Origin: Aromatoleum anaerobium
GTDB lineage: Bacteria; Pseudomonadota; Gammaproteobacteria; Burkholderiales; Rhodocyclaceae
DNA: 64,000 nucleotides
Direction of reading: 5' to 3'
Assembly: GCF_012910705.2 (NCBI RefSeq)
Contig: NZ_WTVG02000037.1
Coordinates: 537,787 to 601,786 of the forward strand
Shown here: in pieces, positions 40,894-50,860 of the stretch
How the letters are laid out: every line of letters begins with the position of its first letter
Position numbering within the stretch: position 1 is the first letter of the stretch
The notes under the pieces: generated by a model
Told to the model about the DNA's origin: nothing
The model's database searches: none
The model's input: only the letters and a program-made list of their open reading frames with translations
Translations under genes and position numbers: made by a program

Positions 40894-41823
40894 TCAGGGC
40901 AGGTTCATGCAGCCCTGGAAATGGCTGTGGATTCTCGCACTGTAATGTTCGCAGTGCTCGATGTATTCGCGTGTGCTCTTGGGCATCGGCACCCGCGCCC
41001 GGGTGATGTGGCCGACGAGATCGCGGCCCTTGACGATCAGCTGCAGCCCGTCGGCCGCAAGCTGCAGGGCCTCCGCCGAGGTGGCGCCGACGAGGCGCGG
41101 CGCGAACGCGGCGAGCTCCTCGCCGGCCACTGCGAAATCCGCCCACACGTCGAAGATCGCCGGGTCGGTGCGCAGCGTTTCGCATTTGATCTTGGCGGCC
41201 TCGGTGAAGCGCAGCACCAGGCATTCGATGCCTTCGAACAGCCGCGTTCCGCCGAAAGTGCTGACGATCACCTGCGCAATGCGATCGATGTCGCGCAGCG
41301 TCTGGGCGATCTTGATGTAGCGGCTGTCGTAGAAGGCTTCGACCGGGATCGAGAATGCACGGAACGGCTCGCCCCACAGCTCGTCGATGCCTTCCTCGCC
41401 GCTGCGATGCAACACCATTTTGCCGAAGGTCAGCGCTTCCTGCAGACAGAAGCCGCACTCGCGCATCAACGCGTTTTCCTCGTCGATCTCGATGCCCAGC
41501 TCCTGCAGCTCCATGAGTTTCGTGAAGATGTCGGTCGCGCGGTTGAACAACGCTCCGGCGAGCATCGCTCCCTTGACCCGCTTGCGCGCCGGCTCGGTCT
41601 CCGACTCGAAGGCCTGTCGCGCTTCGTTCAGCCGGCGTCCCGGGATGTTGATGCCGTGTTCGACGTGATTGAACAGCCGGCGCGTCAGGGCTTCGATCAG
41701 CTGCTTCTTTGCGCGCAGCGAGTCGGCGGGCGGATCGTAGGCCTTGATCCAGTAACCGTCGTAGTAGACGCGTTCGATGTTTCCGATGACGCGGACAGTA
41801 CCATTGGCGATCAGTGTGTTCAT
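40894..41823 (-). CDS. Hypothetical protein, 309 aa
   Basis: Starts at ATG 41821-41823 (MNTLIANGTVRVIGNIERVYY). It has no signal peptide or membrane segment. The sequence is mostly helical, with alternating charged residues, a central ECGFCLQEALTFGKMVLHRSGEEG, and a C-terminal EHCEHYSARIHSHFQGCMN with several Cys and His. I do not recognise a family. It forms a short operon with the 57-aa gene. Confidence 0.75.
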   Translation of the reverse strand: MNTLIANGTVRVIGNIERVYYDGYWIKAYDPPADSLRAKKQLIEALTRRLFNHVEHGINIPGRRLNEARQAFESETEPARKRVKGAMLAGALFNRATDIFTKLMELQELGIEIDEENALMRECGFCLQEALTFGKMVLHRSGEEGIDELWGEPFRAFSIPVEAFYDSRYIKIAQTLRDIDRIAQVIVSTFGGTRLFEGIECLVLRFTEAAKIKCETLRTDPAIFDVWADFAVAGEELAAFAPRLVGATSAEALQLAADGLQLIVKGRDLVGHITRARVPMPKSTREYIEHCEHYSARIHSHFQGCMNLP

Positions 41824-41972
41824 GGCGGGCCGTTTCGGTTCAGGTGGCTGACAGTTTAGGCACGAAACCGGGGATTGTGCACTGCACGAAATCATGTTTC
41901 GTCGTCATCGCGCCTGCGACTCGCCCCATGTTGGGCGCTTGGGCTGCTTCCTGTCGCTTCGCCAACCTTCAG

Positions 41973-42425
41973 TTACGTGAAATCGGCAGGGATTGCAGCA
42001 CGCAGCACCGTCTGCGGCTCGCCTTCACGCACGCGATCGTTGAACCACCACAACGCGCCTTTCTTGATCGTCCAGTCGGTTTCCGCACCGCACAACAGCA
42101 GCGCCGCGAGCCGCCCGAGCGTGGGCTGATGGCCGACGATGAGACATGCCCCGCGCGCCTCCGGCCAGCGGGCTGCCGCGATGAGGTCCGCGACGCCGGC
42201 CTCGGGTCCGATCGACGGCACGATCTCGAAATCCCGCGTGAACGCCAGCGCGGTCTGGCGCGTGCGCATCGTCGGGCTGACGAGTATCCGCAGCGCTTTC
42301 GGGCGGTGCTCGTCGAGCCAGCGCGCCATGCGCCGCGCCTGCTCGCGCCCGCGCGCGCTCAGTTCGCGAGCCCGGTCCGGAGTGCCTTCGACGGCCTCCG
42401 CGTGACGCCACAACAACAGATCCAT
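41973..42425 (-). CDS. sixA: Phosphohistidine phosphatase SixA-like
   Basis: A minimal histidine phosphatase of 150 aa. The catalytic RHAEAVEG is at residues 7-14, with SPTMRTRQTALAF and VGHQPTLGRLAALL. SixA dephosphorylates histidine on phosphotransfer proteins such as HPr-like NPr. It lies 97 bp behind the CYTH-CHAD gene on the same strand, a common pairing. Confidence 0.92.
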   Translation of the reverse strand: MDLLLWRHAEAVEGTPDRARELSARGREQARRMARWLDEHRPKALRILVSPTMRTRQTALAFTRDFEIVPSIGPEAGVADLIAAARWPEARGACLIVGHQPTLGRLAALLLCGAETDWTIKKGALWWFNDRVREGEPQTVLRAAIPADFT

Positions 42426-42522
42426 CGCTTGCTCCCGGTCAAAAGGGCGACAGCCTGAATACGGCCGGTTGCGCCTCGATGACGGGTCGACCGTCGCCCC
42501 CGGTTCGAGTGCCCTTGCGCGC

Positions 42523-44028
42523 TCAACGGCTCCACGGGGTCTTGCCCCACAGCAGCGGCTCGAGCTCGCGCCGCGCACGCCGCGCCAGGCGCGCATATTT
42601 CGGACTGTGCCAGCCGCTGACGAAAGCCGCCGCGGCGCGCAGTTCCGCGTCCTCGCCGGCCCAGCCGAGCAGCCGCCCGCGTGCGACCTCGACGTCATTG
42701 ACGAAGCCCAGCGCATCCTGCGCCCGGACGATGCGCTGAAGATAGCGCCTGCCGGCCTTGGGGGAGAACAGCGGAGCGAAGAACTCGACGCCGTAGCGCA
42801 GGCGCTTGAGCGCGATCCGCAACGCGTGCAGATGCGCCGGCACGAAGTCGGCCGCGGCCTCGAAGCGCCGCCGCACCTTCTTGCGCAGGCGCGTGAGCTG
42901 GAGGCGCGCGAAACTGCGCAGATCGATCGCTTCGATCAGGTCGTTGGTCGGCAGCGCATGGAGTGCGGCGGTGAGTCCGATCAGCAGGCGGCCCTGGGCC
43001 GCAAGGTCGAGGTCATGGACCGCCGCGTCGCGTGCTTCATCGCGTGCGGCGAGGGCGAGTCCGGCCAGCCGCGTGACCGCCGGTTCTTCGACCGTCGCGC
43101 CGGCGACGACGGGAGCGAGCACTTCGTCGTAGAGCACGTCGAGGTCCCGCGTGTCGCCGAAGCGGTCGGCATTGAGCTTCAGCCGTTCGCGCCAGTCGGC
43201 GACAAAATCCGCAGGCAGGGCGGGCGCGAACAGCGCGAGCAGCGAGCGCAGGCGCCGCAACGCAACACGCAACTGATGGATGAATTCCGGTTTGCTGCTG
43301 TGCGCCGCTGCGCTCGCGTTCGCCTGCCATTGCCGCAGGCAGGAGAAGGCCAGCGTCCGGAACGCTTCGGCCGGCGTCTGTTTCGCGTCGATCGTCGACG
43401 CTTCGGCGCGCATCGCTTCGGGCTCGCAGCCCAGATGCAGCCGGTAACCGCGTTCGGCCTTGCTGACGTCGTTCGGCAGCAGCGGGAGGTGGGCGGCGAG
43501 TTCCGACCCGAGCAGCAGCAGGTCGAGCGGTTCCCCTTCGACGAGCTCCAGTTCGAGCTCGCAGATCGGTTCGCGCTGTTCGCCGGCGATCACTTCGCCG
43601 GTGTCGATCATCATCAGGATGCGTACGCCCTCGCGCGGGGCGTACAGGCGCGTCTCGCGGCGAAAGCGGGTCGAGAACACCGGCTGCAGCGCCGCTTCGT
43701 GCCGCTTCAGCAGCTTCAGCACCTTGGGCGCATCGATGGCGGAGAAGTCGAAGGCGCCGCTGTACGACTGCTCCCATTCCGGGCGCTGGGTCAGGCCGCC
43801 GGCGGAGACGGCCGAGCATTTCACCGTCTGCAGTCGTACCCGGCCGTGGCGGCGAATGCGCAGCGCGACTTTGCGCTGCTTCAGCGCGAGGTCCGGGGTG
43901 TCGAAGTAAGTGTTGTCGAGCGTCACCGCGTTGCCCTGCCGGGCGGCACCGCTGAAGACCGGATGGCGGCGCAGCGCAGGCACCGCTTTCGGGGGCAGGC
44001 TGAGTTTGAGTTCGATTTCCTGGCTCAT
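42523..44028 (-). CDS. CYTH and CHAD domain protein
   Basis: A 501-aa two-domain protein. The N-terminal CYTH (triphosphate tunnel) domain begins with EIELKLSL, the ExExK signature of inorganic triphosphatases, and runs to about residue 200. The C-terminal CHAD domain (about 215-495) has repeated histidine/arginine helices such as FIHQLRVALRRLRSLL and HLHALRIALKRLRYG, which bind polyphosphate. The start is ATG 44026-44028. It probably hydrolyses tripolyphosphate or is recruited to polyP granules. Confidence 0.93.
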   Translation of the reverse strand: MSQEIELKLSLPPKAVPALRRHPVFSGAARQGNAVTLDNTYFDTPDLALKQRKVALRIRRHGRVRLQTVKCSAVSAGGLTQRPEWEQSYSGAFDFSAIDAPKVLKLLKRHEAALQPVFSTRFRRETRLYAPREGVRILMMIDTGEVIAGEQREPICELELELVEGEPLDLLLLGSELAAHLPLLPNDVSKAERGYRLHLGCEPEAMRAEASTIDAKQTPAEAFRTLAFSCLRQWQANASAAAHSSKPEFIHQLRVALRRLRSLLALFAPALPADFVADWRERLKLNADRFGDTRDLDVLYDEVLAPVVAGATVEEPAVTRLAGLALAARDEARDAAVHDLDLAAQGRLLIGLTAALHALPTNDLIEAIDLRSFARLQLTRLRKKVRRRFEAAADFVPAHLHALRIALKRLRYGVEFFAPLFSPKAGRRYLQRIVRAQDALGFVNDVEVARGRLLGWAGEDAELRAAAAFVSGWHSPKYARLARRARRELEPLLWGKTPWSR

Positions 44029-44100
44029 TGGAAGGTGGCGGGCCACGGGTGAAGAAGTGGCCGATTGTAGTCCTCGTGCCGTTACCGGCAGATGTATGGC

Positions 44101-44120
44101 GATGCGATGCGATGCGATGC
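44101..44120. repeat. Pentanucleotide tandem repeat (GATGC)x4
   Basis: Four perfect GATGC units lie in the 123-bp gap between glnE and the CYTH-CHAD gene, 73 bp upstream of the latter's start. Slippage there would change spacing in its leader or promoter. Confidence 0.85.
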
Positions 44121-44151
44121 GCGCGCTGCGGGAGTTCGGGGGCGCTGCGGC

Positions 44152-46836
44152 TCAGGCGCTGCCGAAGACGATTGCCCAGAGCGCCTGGACCGGCTCGCGA
44201 GCGGCCGCGACCTCATCCGGATCGACCAGCGACAGCAGGCCGTTGAGGCGCTGGCGGTGCTGCAGGCGGCGGAACAGGCGGTAGCTGTCGCCGCAGCGCG
44301 TCGCGAGTTCCGCCGGAATCAGGCCGAGTTCGCCGGCGATGCGCAACAGCGCGATGTTGCCGAGGTTGCCGGTAAGTTCGGGGTAGCGGTGCGCGTGGCC
44401 GAGCACGAGGTACTGGACCAGGAACTCGACATCGACGAGGCCGCCGGCGTCGTGCTTGAGGTTGAAGCGTTCGCTTTTCCCGGCGTGCGCGTCGCTCATC
44501 TTGCGGCGCATCGCCAGCACTTCGGCGCGCAGCGTGTCCAGGTCGCGCGGCAGGCGCAGCACTTCGCAGCGGATGCGCTCGAAGGCCGCACCGATCGTCG
44601 CGTCGCCGGCGGCGAAGCGGGCGCGCGTCAGCGCCTGGTGTTCCCACACCCACGCCGATTCAAGCTGGTACTTGCGGAACGACTCGATCGACGTCACGAG
44701 CAGGCCGGAATCGCCGTTCGGGCGCAACCGCAGGTCGGTCTCGAACAGGATGCCGGCGGCGGTCTGGCTCGACAGCCAGGTGTTGATGCGCTGCGCGAGC
44801 CGGGTGTAGACCTCGAGCGCCTCGGGAGCGGGGTCGTCGAAGAGGAACACGATGTCGAGGTCCGAGGCGTAGCCGAGCTCCTTGCCGCCGAGCTTGCCAT
44901 ACGCGATGACGGCGAACGCGGGGTCGTCACGGTGGCGGATCTTGATCTTGCGCCATACCAGCGGCAGCGCGAGTTCGAGCATCAGGTCGGCGAGCGCCGA
45001 CAGGTGGTCGGCGAGCTTCTCGACGGTCAGCAGGCCGGCGATGTCCTGCGTCAGCAGCCGGAACACCTGCGCATGGTGCTGCTCGCGCATGACGTCCATC
45101 TGGCGCTCCATGTCCGGCTCGAGCGCGTCGAGGGTGGCGCGCATCTGCGTGCGCAGCGCGTCCCAGTCGGGTGCCGGTTCGAGATTGCGGTCGTCGAGCA
45201 GTTCGTCGAGCAGGATCGGGTGGCGCGTGAGGTACTGCGCGGCCCAGCGCGACGCGCCGACGAGGTCGGCGACGCGCCGCAGCGCCTGCGGATATTGCTG
45301 CAGCAGCGCGAGGTAGGCGCCGCGGCGGCTGATCGCCTCGATCAGGTCAAGGCAGCGTGCGAGGGTTTCGTCCGGCCCCGGGGTGGCGGCGGCGACTTCG
45401 ACGACGCGCGGCATCAGCGCGTCGAGGCGGCTGCGGATGTGGTTCGGCAGCTGCTGGTAGCGTGCGCTGCCGTGCAGCGCCGCGAGCCGGTGGGCGGCGC
45501 CGGACGGGTCGCCGTAGCCGAGGCGCGAGAGGATCGGCTCGGCCTGCTCGACGTCGCGCGCGGCCGCCCACATGCTGTCGAGCGTGTGGGCTTCCTCGCT
45601 CGGATCGCCGAACACGTGATCGAAATGCCGGCTCACCGCGGCGCGATGGTGGTCGAGCACGGTGAGGAAGGACGCGTAGTCGGGAAAGTTCATCGCCCGC
45701 GCGATGCACTCGCGGTCTGCGTCGTTGCCGGGCAGGTCGTGCGTCTGCGCGTCGTCGAGGTACTGCAGCCGGTGCTCGAGGCGGCGCAGGAAGTCGTAGG
45801 CTTCGGCCAGTTCGCGCACCGTCTGCGGCGTGAGCATGCCGCGCTCGCCGAGCACCGCGAGCACGTCGAGCGTCGCGCGCACCTGCAGTCCCGGTTCGCG
45901 CCCGCCGCGAATCAGCTGGAACACCTGCGCGGTGAATTCGATCTCGCGGATGCCGCCCGGCCCGAGCTTGATGTTGTTCACGCGGTCACGCCGCGTGACT
46001 TCGCGGCGGATCTGCGCGTGCAGCGCGCGCATCGCGTTGATCGAGCCGAAATCCAGGTACTTGCGGAACACGAATGGGTGCGCGATCTGTTCCAGCTCGT
46101 GATAGCGCTCGCCGGCCAGCACGCGCGCCTTGATCCACGCGTAGCGCTCCCATTCGCGACCCTGGGTGATGAAATAGTTTTCCAGCGCATCGAAGGAGCA
46201 CACCAGAGGGCCCGAATCGCCGTTCGGCCGCAGTCGCATGTCGACGCGGAACACCTGGCCGTGCTCGGTGACGTCGGCGAGCGCCTGGATCATCTGCTTG
46301 CCGAGCCGTTCGAAGAATTCGAAGTTGCTGATCACCTTGTTGCCGCCGGTGTCGCCGTCCTCGGGGTAGACGAAGATCAGGTCGATGTCCGACGACACGT
46401 TGAGTTCGCGCCCGCCCAGCTTGCCCATGCCGATGACCAGCAGCTCCTGCTCCCAACCGGTCGGCGACAGCGGCGCGCCGTAGCGCGCAACCAGTCCTTC
46501 GCGCAGCACCTCGTATGCGGCGCGGATCGTCACCTCGGCGAGGACGGTCATCGTTTCGGTGACTTCGGCGAGATCCGCCAAGCCGTTCAGGTCACGCGTC
46601 AGCACATGGCAGACGACCCAGCTGCGCAAGTGGCGCAGGCTCGCGCGCAGCCTCGCTTCGTCGAGACCGCGGCTCGCGAGGAACGACGACATCGCCTCAC
46701 TGTCGAGCGGTTGTGCGAGCGAACCCGCGAGCTGCGCGGCGAGCCACGGCCGGCTGTCGAGCATGCGGCGCATGAATCGGGAAATGGACGCGGCGCGGCG
46801 GAGCGCTTCGGGCAGCGGCGAGGAGTCGACGGACAT
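44152..46836 (-). CDS. glnE: Bifunctional glutamine synthetase adenylyltransferase/deadenylase
   Basis: A full-length 894-aa enzyme that adenylylates and deadenylylates glutamine synthetase in response to PII and glutamine. Two nucleotidyltransferase domains are present: GMGKLGGRELNVSSDIDLIF in the N-terminal deadenylase and AYGKLGGKELGYASDLDIVF in the C-terminal adenylylase. The start is ATG 46834-46836 (MSVDSSPLPEALRR); a longer in-frame reading is not family sequence. It is divergent from yhdP. Confidence 0.96.
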   Translation of the reverse strand: MSVDSSPLPEALRRAASISRFMRRMLDSRPWLAAQLAGSLAQPLDSEAMSSFLASRGLDEARLRASLRHLRSWVVCHVLTRDLNGLADLAEVTETMTVLAEVTIRAAYEVLREGLVARYGAPLSPTGWEQELLVIGMGKLGGRELNVSSDIDLIFVYPEDGDTGGNKVISNFEFFERLGKQMIQALADVTEHGQVFRVDMRLRPNGDSGPLVCSFDALENYFITQGREWERYAWIKARVLAGERYHELEQIAHPFVFRKYLDFGSINAMRALHAQIRREVTRRDRVNNIKLGPGGIREIEFTAQVFQLIRGGREPGLQVRATLDVLAVLGERGMLTPQTVRELAEAYDFLRRLEHRLQYLDDAQTHDLPGNDADRECIARAMNFPDYASFLTVLDHHRAAVSRHFDHVFGDPSEEAHTLDSMWAAARDVEQAEPILSRLGYGDPSGAAHRLAALHGSARYQQLPNHIRSRLDALMPRVVEVAAATPGPDETLARCLDLIEAISRRGAYLALLQQYPQALRRVADLVGASRWAAQYLTRHPILLDELLDDRNLEPAPDWDALRTQMRATLDALEPDMERQMDVMREQHHAQVFRLLTQDIAGLLTVEKLADHLSALADLMLELALPLVWRKIKIRHRDDPAFAVIAYGKLGGKELGYASDLDIVFLFDDPAPEALEVYTRLAQRINTWLSSQTAAGILFETDLRLRPNGDSGLLVTSIESFRKYQLESAWVWEHQALTRARFAAGDATIGAAFERIRCEVLRLPRDLDTLRAEVLAMRRKMSDAHAGKSERFNLKHDAGGLVDVEFLVQYLVLGHAHRYPELTGNLGNIALLRIAGELGLIPAELATRCGDSYRLFRRLQHRQRLNGLLSLVDPDEVAAAREPVQALWAIVFGSA

Positions 46837-46975
46837 GGGAGGCGAGCTCCGGATCATTGTTAGAATGGCGGGCTCCTGACGCCGCGTGGCGGCGTCGGCG
46901 CGGAGGACGTGGAGCGGATTGTAGCCAAGCCTGTCCGTTTTCAGTCGTGCAGCATCGGCTTCAAGCATTATCGAG

Positions 46976-49900
46976 ATGAACGCTCCTTCCGTCCTTCCTG
47001 CCGCAAACGACGCCGCGAGCACGGCAACGCCCCGCCGCGCGCCGTGGCGTCCCCTGGCGATCGGGCTGGCGCTTGCATTCTTCGTCGCGGCGCTGTCGTT
47101 TCTGTTCGTGCGCGACGTGCTGCTGCCGCGTGCCGACCAGTATCGCGGCCACATTGCCGCGGTGATCGGCGATGCGGTCGGCCTGCCGGTTTCGATCGAC
47201 GCGCTGTCGGCGGACGTGTCGGGGCTGCGTCCGCGCCTGCATCTGTCGGGTGTCGAGCTGCGCGACCGCGAAGGCCGTCCCGCGCTGCGGCTCGAGACCG
47301 TCGATGCGACGCTCGCGTGGTCGTCGCTGCTGCGCGGGCAGCCGCACTTTCACCAGCTCGTCCTGCATGCGCCGCAACTGGCGTTGCGGCGCGATGCCGG
47401 CGGGCAGCTCTTCGTCGCCGGGATTCCCGTCGACTCGGGCGGCCCTTCCGGCGGGCTGTCGGACTGGCTGTTCGGGCAGCGCGAGCTCGTGATCCGCGAT
47501 GCGGTGCTGAGCTGGCACGATGCCTGGCGCGCGGCCCCGGAGCTGCGGCTCGAACACGTGAATTTCCGTCTCGTCCATGCCGGCGGGCGTTACCGCTTCG
47601 GCCTGCAGGCCGCGCCTCCTGCTGCGCTCGCGTCGACCCTTGACCTGCGCGGGGACATCACGAGTGCGCAGCCCGCGGCGCCCGCGACATGGAGCGGCGA
47701 GCTTTACCTGGCCCTCGCGCAGGCCGACTTCGGGGGATGGCGCGCGTGGATCGACTATCCGATCGAACTTGCCGGCAGCGGCGGCGTGCGGGCGTGGCTG
47801 GACCTCACGCACGGGCAGCCGGAGGCATTCACGGCGAATTTCGCTGCTGCTGACGTCGCGACGCGCCTTGCTGCGGAGCTGCCCGAACTGCAGCTCGCCA
47901 GCGCCCGCGGCTGGCTGTCCGGGCGGCGTTCGCCGGCCGGGCTGAGCTTATCGGCGCGGGCGCTGCAAATCGCCACCGGCGACGGCCTGGACGAACCCGT
48001 CGATTTCGATTTCACGCTGCGCGAGCCGATCGACGGCAAGCCGGACGGGGGACAGTTCAGCGCGAACCGGCTCGATTTTGCCGTGCTCGCGCGTCTGGCG
48101 GCGCATCTGCCGTTTGACGAGGCGGGACGGGCGCGCCTTGCGGCGGTCGATCCGCAGGGGCGGCTGGAGGACTTGCAGGCCGCATGGCGCGGCGACGTCG
48201 CGCGGCCCGACAGCTGGAGCGTGAAGACCCGGTTCCACGACCTCGGGCTGCGGCCGCAAGGGGTGCTGCCGGGCCTCGCCGGGCTGTCCGGCGAGATCGA
48301 CGGCGACGAACAGCGCGGCCGTTTCCGTCTCGTCGGGCAGGACATGGCGCTCGACCTGCCCGCGGTCTTCCCGGAGCCCCGCCTCGCGTTCTCGATGCTG
48401 CGCGCCGACGGCGGCTGGACGCGGAAGGACGGACAACTGGAGATCGCGCTCGACCGCGCGAGTTTCGACAACCCGGATGCCGCCGGCAGCGCTTCCGGCT
48501 GGTATCGGCCTGCGGCCGAAGGGCGCGGAGAAATCGACCTCGCGGCGCACCTGACGCGCGCCGAAAGCAAGGCCGTGTGGCGCTACCTGCCGAAAGTCGT
48601 CAACGACGCGACGCGCGACTGGCTGCGCCACAGCCTCAGTGGCGGAACGGTGCCGGAGGCGCGGTTGCGGCTGCGGGGCAAGCTCGACGACTTTCCGTTT
48701 CGCGACGGCGCATCGGGCCAGTTCCTGGTGACGACGCGCGTTGCCGGAGCAAGCCTCGACTATGCCGAAGGCTGGCCGGCGATGACCGACATTCACGCCG
48801 AAGTCCGTTTCGATGGGCCGGGGATGCGAATCGTTGCCGAGCGCGCGCGCATCTTGGGCGCGACGCTGGGCCGCGTCGTCGCCGACGTGCCGGAGCTCGA
48901 TGCGCCTGCCGGCGAGGTGATGACGATCGACGGGCGGGCAGGCGGTCCGACCGCGGAGTTTCTCCGCTTCGTGTCGGCGAGTCCGGTCAGCGGGCGGATC
49001 GACGGTTTCACCGACGGCATGCGCGCCGAGGGGCGCGGAACGCTCGACCTGAAGCTGGTGATGCCGCTGCGCGACATCGGCGGCAGCACCGTGAAAGGCG
49101 AATTCCGCTTCGCCGACAATCGCCTGTGGCTGGTCGACGCGTTGCCGCCGGTGACCGAAGCCGCGGGCAGAGTGCGTTTCACCGAAAAGGATCTCGCGAT
49201 CCCGGCTGCGCACGGACGGCTTTTCGGCGAACCGATGCAACTGGTCGCCGGTGCCGCGAAGGACGGCGGCGTGAGCTTCAGGGCGACGGGGGCGGCAAGC
49301 GTCCAGGCGTTGCGGCAGGCGCAGGACTGGCCGGTGCTTGCGCACCTGTCGGGGACGCTGCCTTGGCAGGCCACCATCGACCTGCGCGCGCAACAGACCA
49401 GCGTCGTCGTGCAGTCCGACCTGTCGGGGGTGGCGTCTAGCCTGCCGCAGCCGATGAACAAGAGTGCGACGGCGCGCTGGCCGCTGCGCGTCGCGCTCGC
49501 CTTTCCCGGCGGCGCGCGTGAGGACATCCGCGTCTCGCTCGAAGGGCGCGCCGAACTCGAGCTCGTGCGGCGACGCAGCGAGCAGGGATGGGAGATCGAC
49601 CGTGGTGGCCTGGCGCTGTTTGCGCCGCTGCGCCAGGCTGAACGCGGCGTGATGGTGGTCGCCGACCTCGATGAGCTCGACGTCGACGCGTGGCGCACGG
49701 TTTTCGGTGGCGAGGAGGCCGCCGGTGAGCAGCCGGGCGCCGCCGCCGGGCAGATGCCGTCGCTCGCGGGCATCGAACTGCGGGCGAAGCGCGCGACGGC
49801 CTTCGGGCAGAGCCTGTCGGAGGTGCGGATTGCTGCCCGAACCGATGCCGGCGGCTGGAAGGGGCGCATCGCGAGCACTGAAGTCGAGGGCGAGTTCGAC

Positions 49901-50860
49901 TGGCGCGAGCGCGGCGAAGGCGCACTCCAGGCGCGCCTGAAGCGTCTTGTTGTAGGGGGTGGCGTGGACGAGGGCGGGGGCGGCGGCGCGGATCCGCTCG
50001 AAGCCTATGAGCCGCCGCGCCGGCTGCCCGGACTGAATGTCGTCGCCGAACGCTTCGTGCTGCGCGGCATCGACCTCGGACGCCTCGAACTGCAGGCCCG
50101 CAATCGCGGCGAGGTCTGGCATCTCGATGCCCTCGCGATCGCCAATGCCGACGCGACGCTGGCCGGCAGCGGCGAATGGCGACCCGGCGCCCGCGCCAGC
50201 ACCGCGCTCGATTTTCGTCTCGAAGCCAGCGACATCGGCCGTTTCGCGACGCGCATGGGCTACGAGGAGGCGGTGCGCGGCGGGCATGCGGTCCTCAGCG
50301 GCAAGCTCGGCTGGAGCGGGGCGCCGACGCGCATCCACTACCCGTCGCTGTCGGGCGGAATGCTCGTCGAAGCGGGCAACGGCCAGTTCCGCAAGCTCGA
50401 GCCGGGCATGGGCCGCCTGCTCGGCGTCCTCAGCCTGCAGGCGCTGCCGCGACGGTTGACGCTGGATTTTCGCGATGTCCTCAGCGAAGGATTCGCGTTC
50501 GATCGCATTTCCGGTAGCATCGACGTCAGCGCCGGCGTCATGCGGACCGAGGATCTGCTGATCCGCGGCCCGGCGGCCCGGATCCTCATGAGCGGTTCGG
50601 CCGACGTCGAAAGGGAAACCCAGGACCTGAAGGTCACGGTTCAGCCGACGCTGTCCGAATCGGTCGCGATCGGCGCGGCGGCCGGACTGATCAATCCGGT
50701 CGCCGGCGTCGTCGCCTACGTCGCGCAGAAAGCGCTCAGCGACCCGATCGAAAAGCTGTTCGCCTTCAATTACGCGATCACCGGCAGCTGGGCGGACCCG
50801 AAGGTCGAGAAGCTCGCCGGCCGTTCGGCCGCGGCGAATCCGCAACCTGACCAGGAATGA
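46976..50860 (+). CDS. yhdP: YhdP-family AsmA-like envelope protein
   Basis: A 1294-aa protein with one N-terminal membrane anchor (about residues 25-45), followed by a long beta-rich periplasmic part with the AsmA-like C-terminal region. YhdP bridges the inner and outer membrane and moves phospholipids outward. The order yhdP-nit-tldD is conserved. The stop overlaps the nit start as ATGA. It starts at ATG 46976. Confidence 0.93.
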   Translation: MNAPSVLPAANDAASTATPRRAPWRPLAIGLALAFFVAALSFLFVRDVLLPRADQYRGHIAAVIGDAVGLPVSIDALSADVSGLRPRLHLSGVELRDREGRPALRLETVDATLAWSSLLRGQPHFHQLVLHAPQLALRRDAGGQLFVAGIPVDSGGPSGGLSDWLFGQRELVIRDAVLSWHDAWRAAPELRLEHVNFRLVHAGGRYRFGLQAAPPAALASTLDLRGDITSAQPAAPATWSGELYLALAQADFGGWRAWIDYPIELAGSGGVRAWLDLTHGQPEAFTANFAAADVATRLAAELPELQLASARGWLSGRRSPAGLSLSARALQIATGDGLDEPVDFDFTLREPIDGKPDGGQFSANRLDFAVLARLAAHLPFDEAGRARLAAVDPQGRLEDLQAAWRGDVARPDSWSVKTRFHDLGLRPQGVLPGLAGLSGEIDGDEQRGRFRLVGQDMALDLPAVFPEPRLAFSMLRADGGWTRKDGQLEIALDRASFDNPDAAGSASGWYRPAAEGRGEIDLAAHLTRAESKAVWRYLPKVVNDATRDWLRHSLSGGTVPEARLRLRGKLDDFPFRDGASGQFLVTTRVAGASLDYAEGWPAMTDIHAEVRFDGPGMRIVAERARILGATLGRVVADVPELDAPAGEVMTIDGRAGGPTAEFLRFVSASPVSGRIDGFTDGMRAEGRGTLDLKLVMPLRDIGGSTVKGEFRFADNRLWLVDALPPVTEAAGRVRFTEKDLAIPAAHGRLFGEPMQLVAGAAKDGGVSFRATGAASVQALRQAQDWPVLAHLSGTLPWQATIDLRAQQTSVVVQSDLSGVASSLPQPMNKSATARWPLRVALAFPGGAREDIRVSLEGRAELELVRRRSEQGWEIDRGGLALFAPLRQAERGVMVVADLDELDVDAWRTVFGGEEAAGEQPGAAAGQMPSLAGIELRAKRATAFGQSLSEVRIAARTDAGGWKGRIASTEVEGEFDWRERGEGALQARLKRLVVGGGVDEGGGGGADPLEAYEPPRRLPGLNVVAERFVLRGIDLGRLELQARNRGEVWHLDALAIANADATLAGSGEWRPGARASTALDFRLEASDIGRFATRMGYEEAVRGGHAVLSGKLGWSGAPTRIHYPSLSGGMLVEAGNGQFRKLEPGMGRLLGVLSLQALPRRLTLDFRDVLSEGFAFDRISGSIDVSAGVMRTEDLLIRGPAARILMSGSADVERETQDLKVTVQPTLSESVAIGAAAGLINPVAGVVAYVAQKALSDPIEKLFAFNYAITGSWADPKVEKLAGRSAAANPQPDQE

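Noticed and set aside
44092..46863. 923-codon plus-strand open frame opposite glnE
   Set aside because: It mirrors glnE in a high-GC region where antisense frames rarely meet stops; the product is His/Arg/Val-rich without domains.
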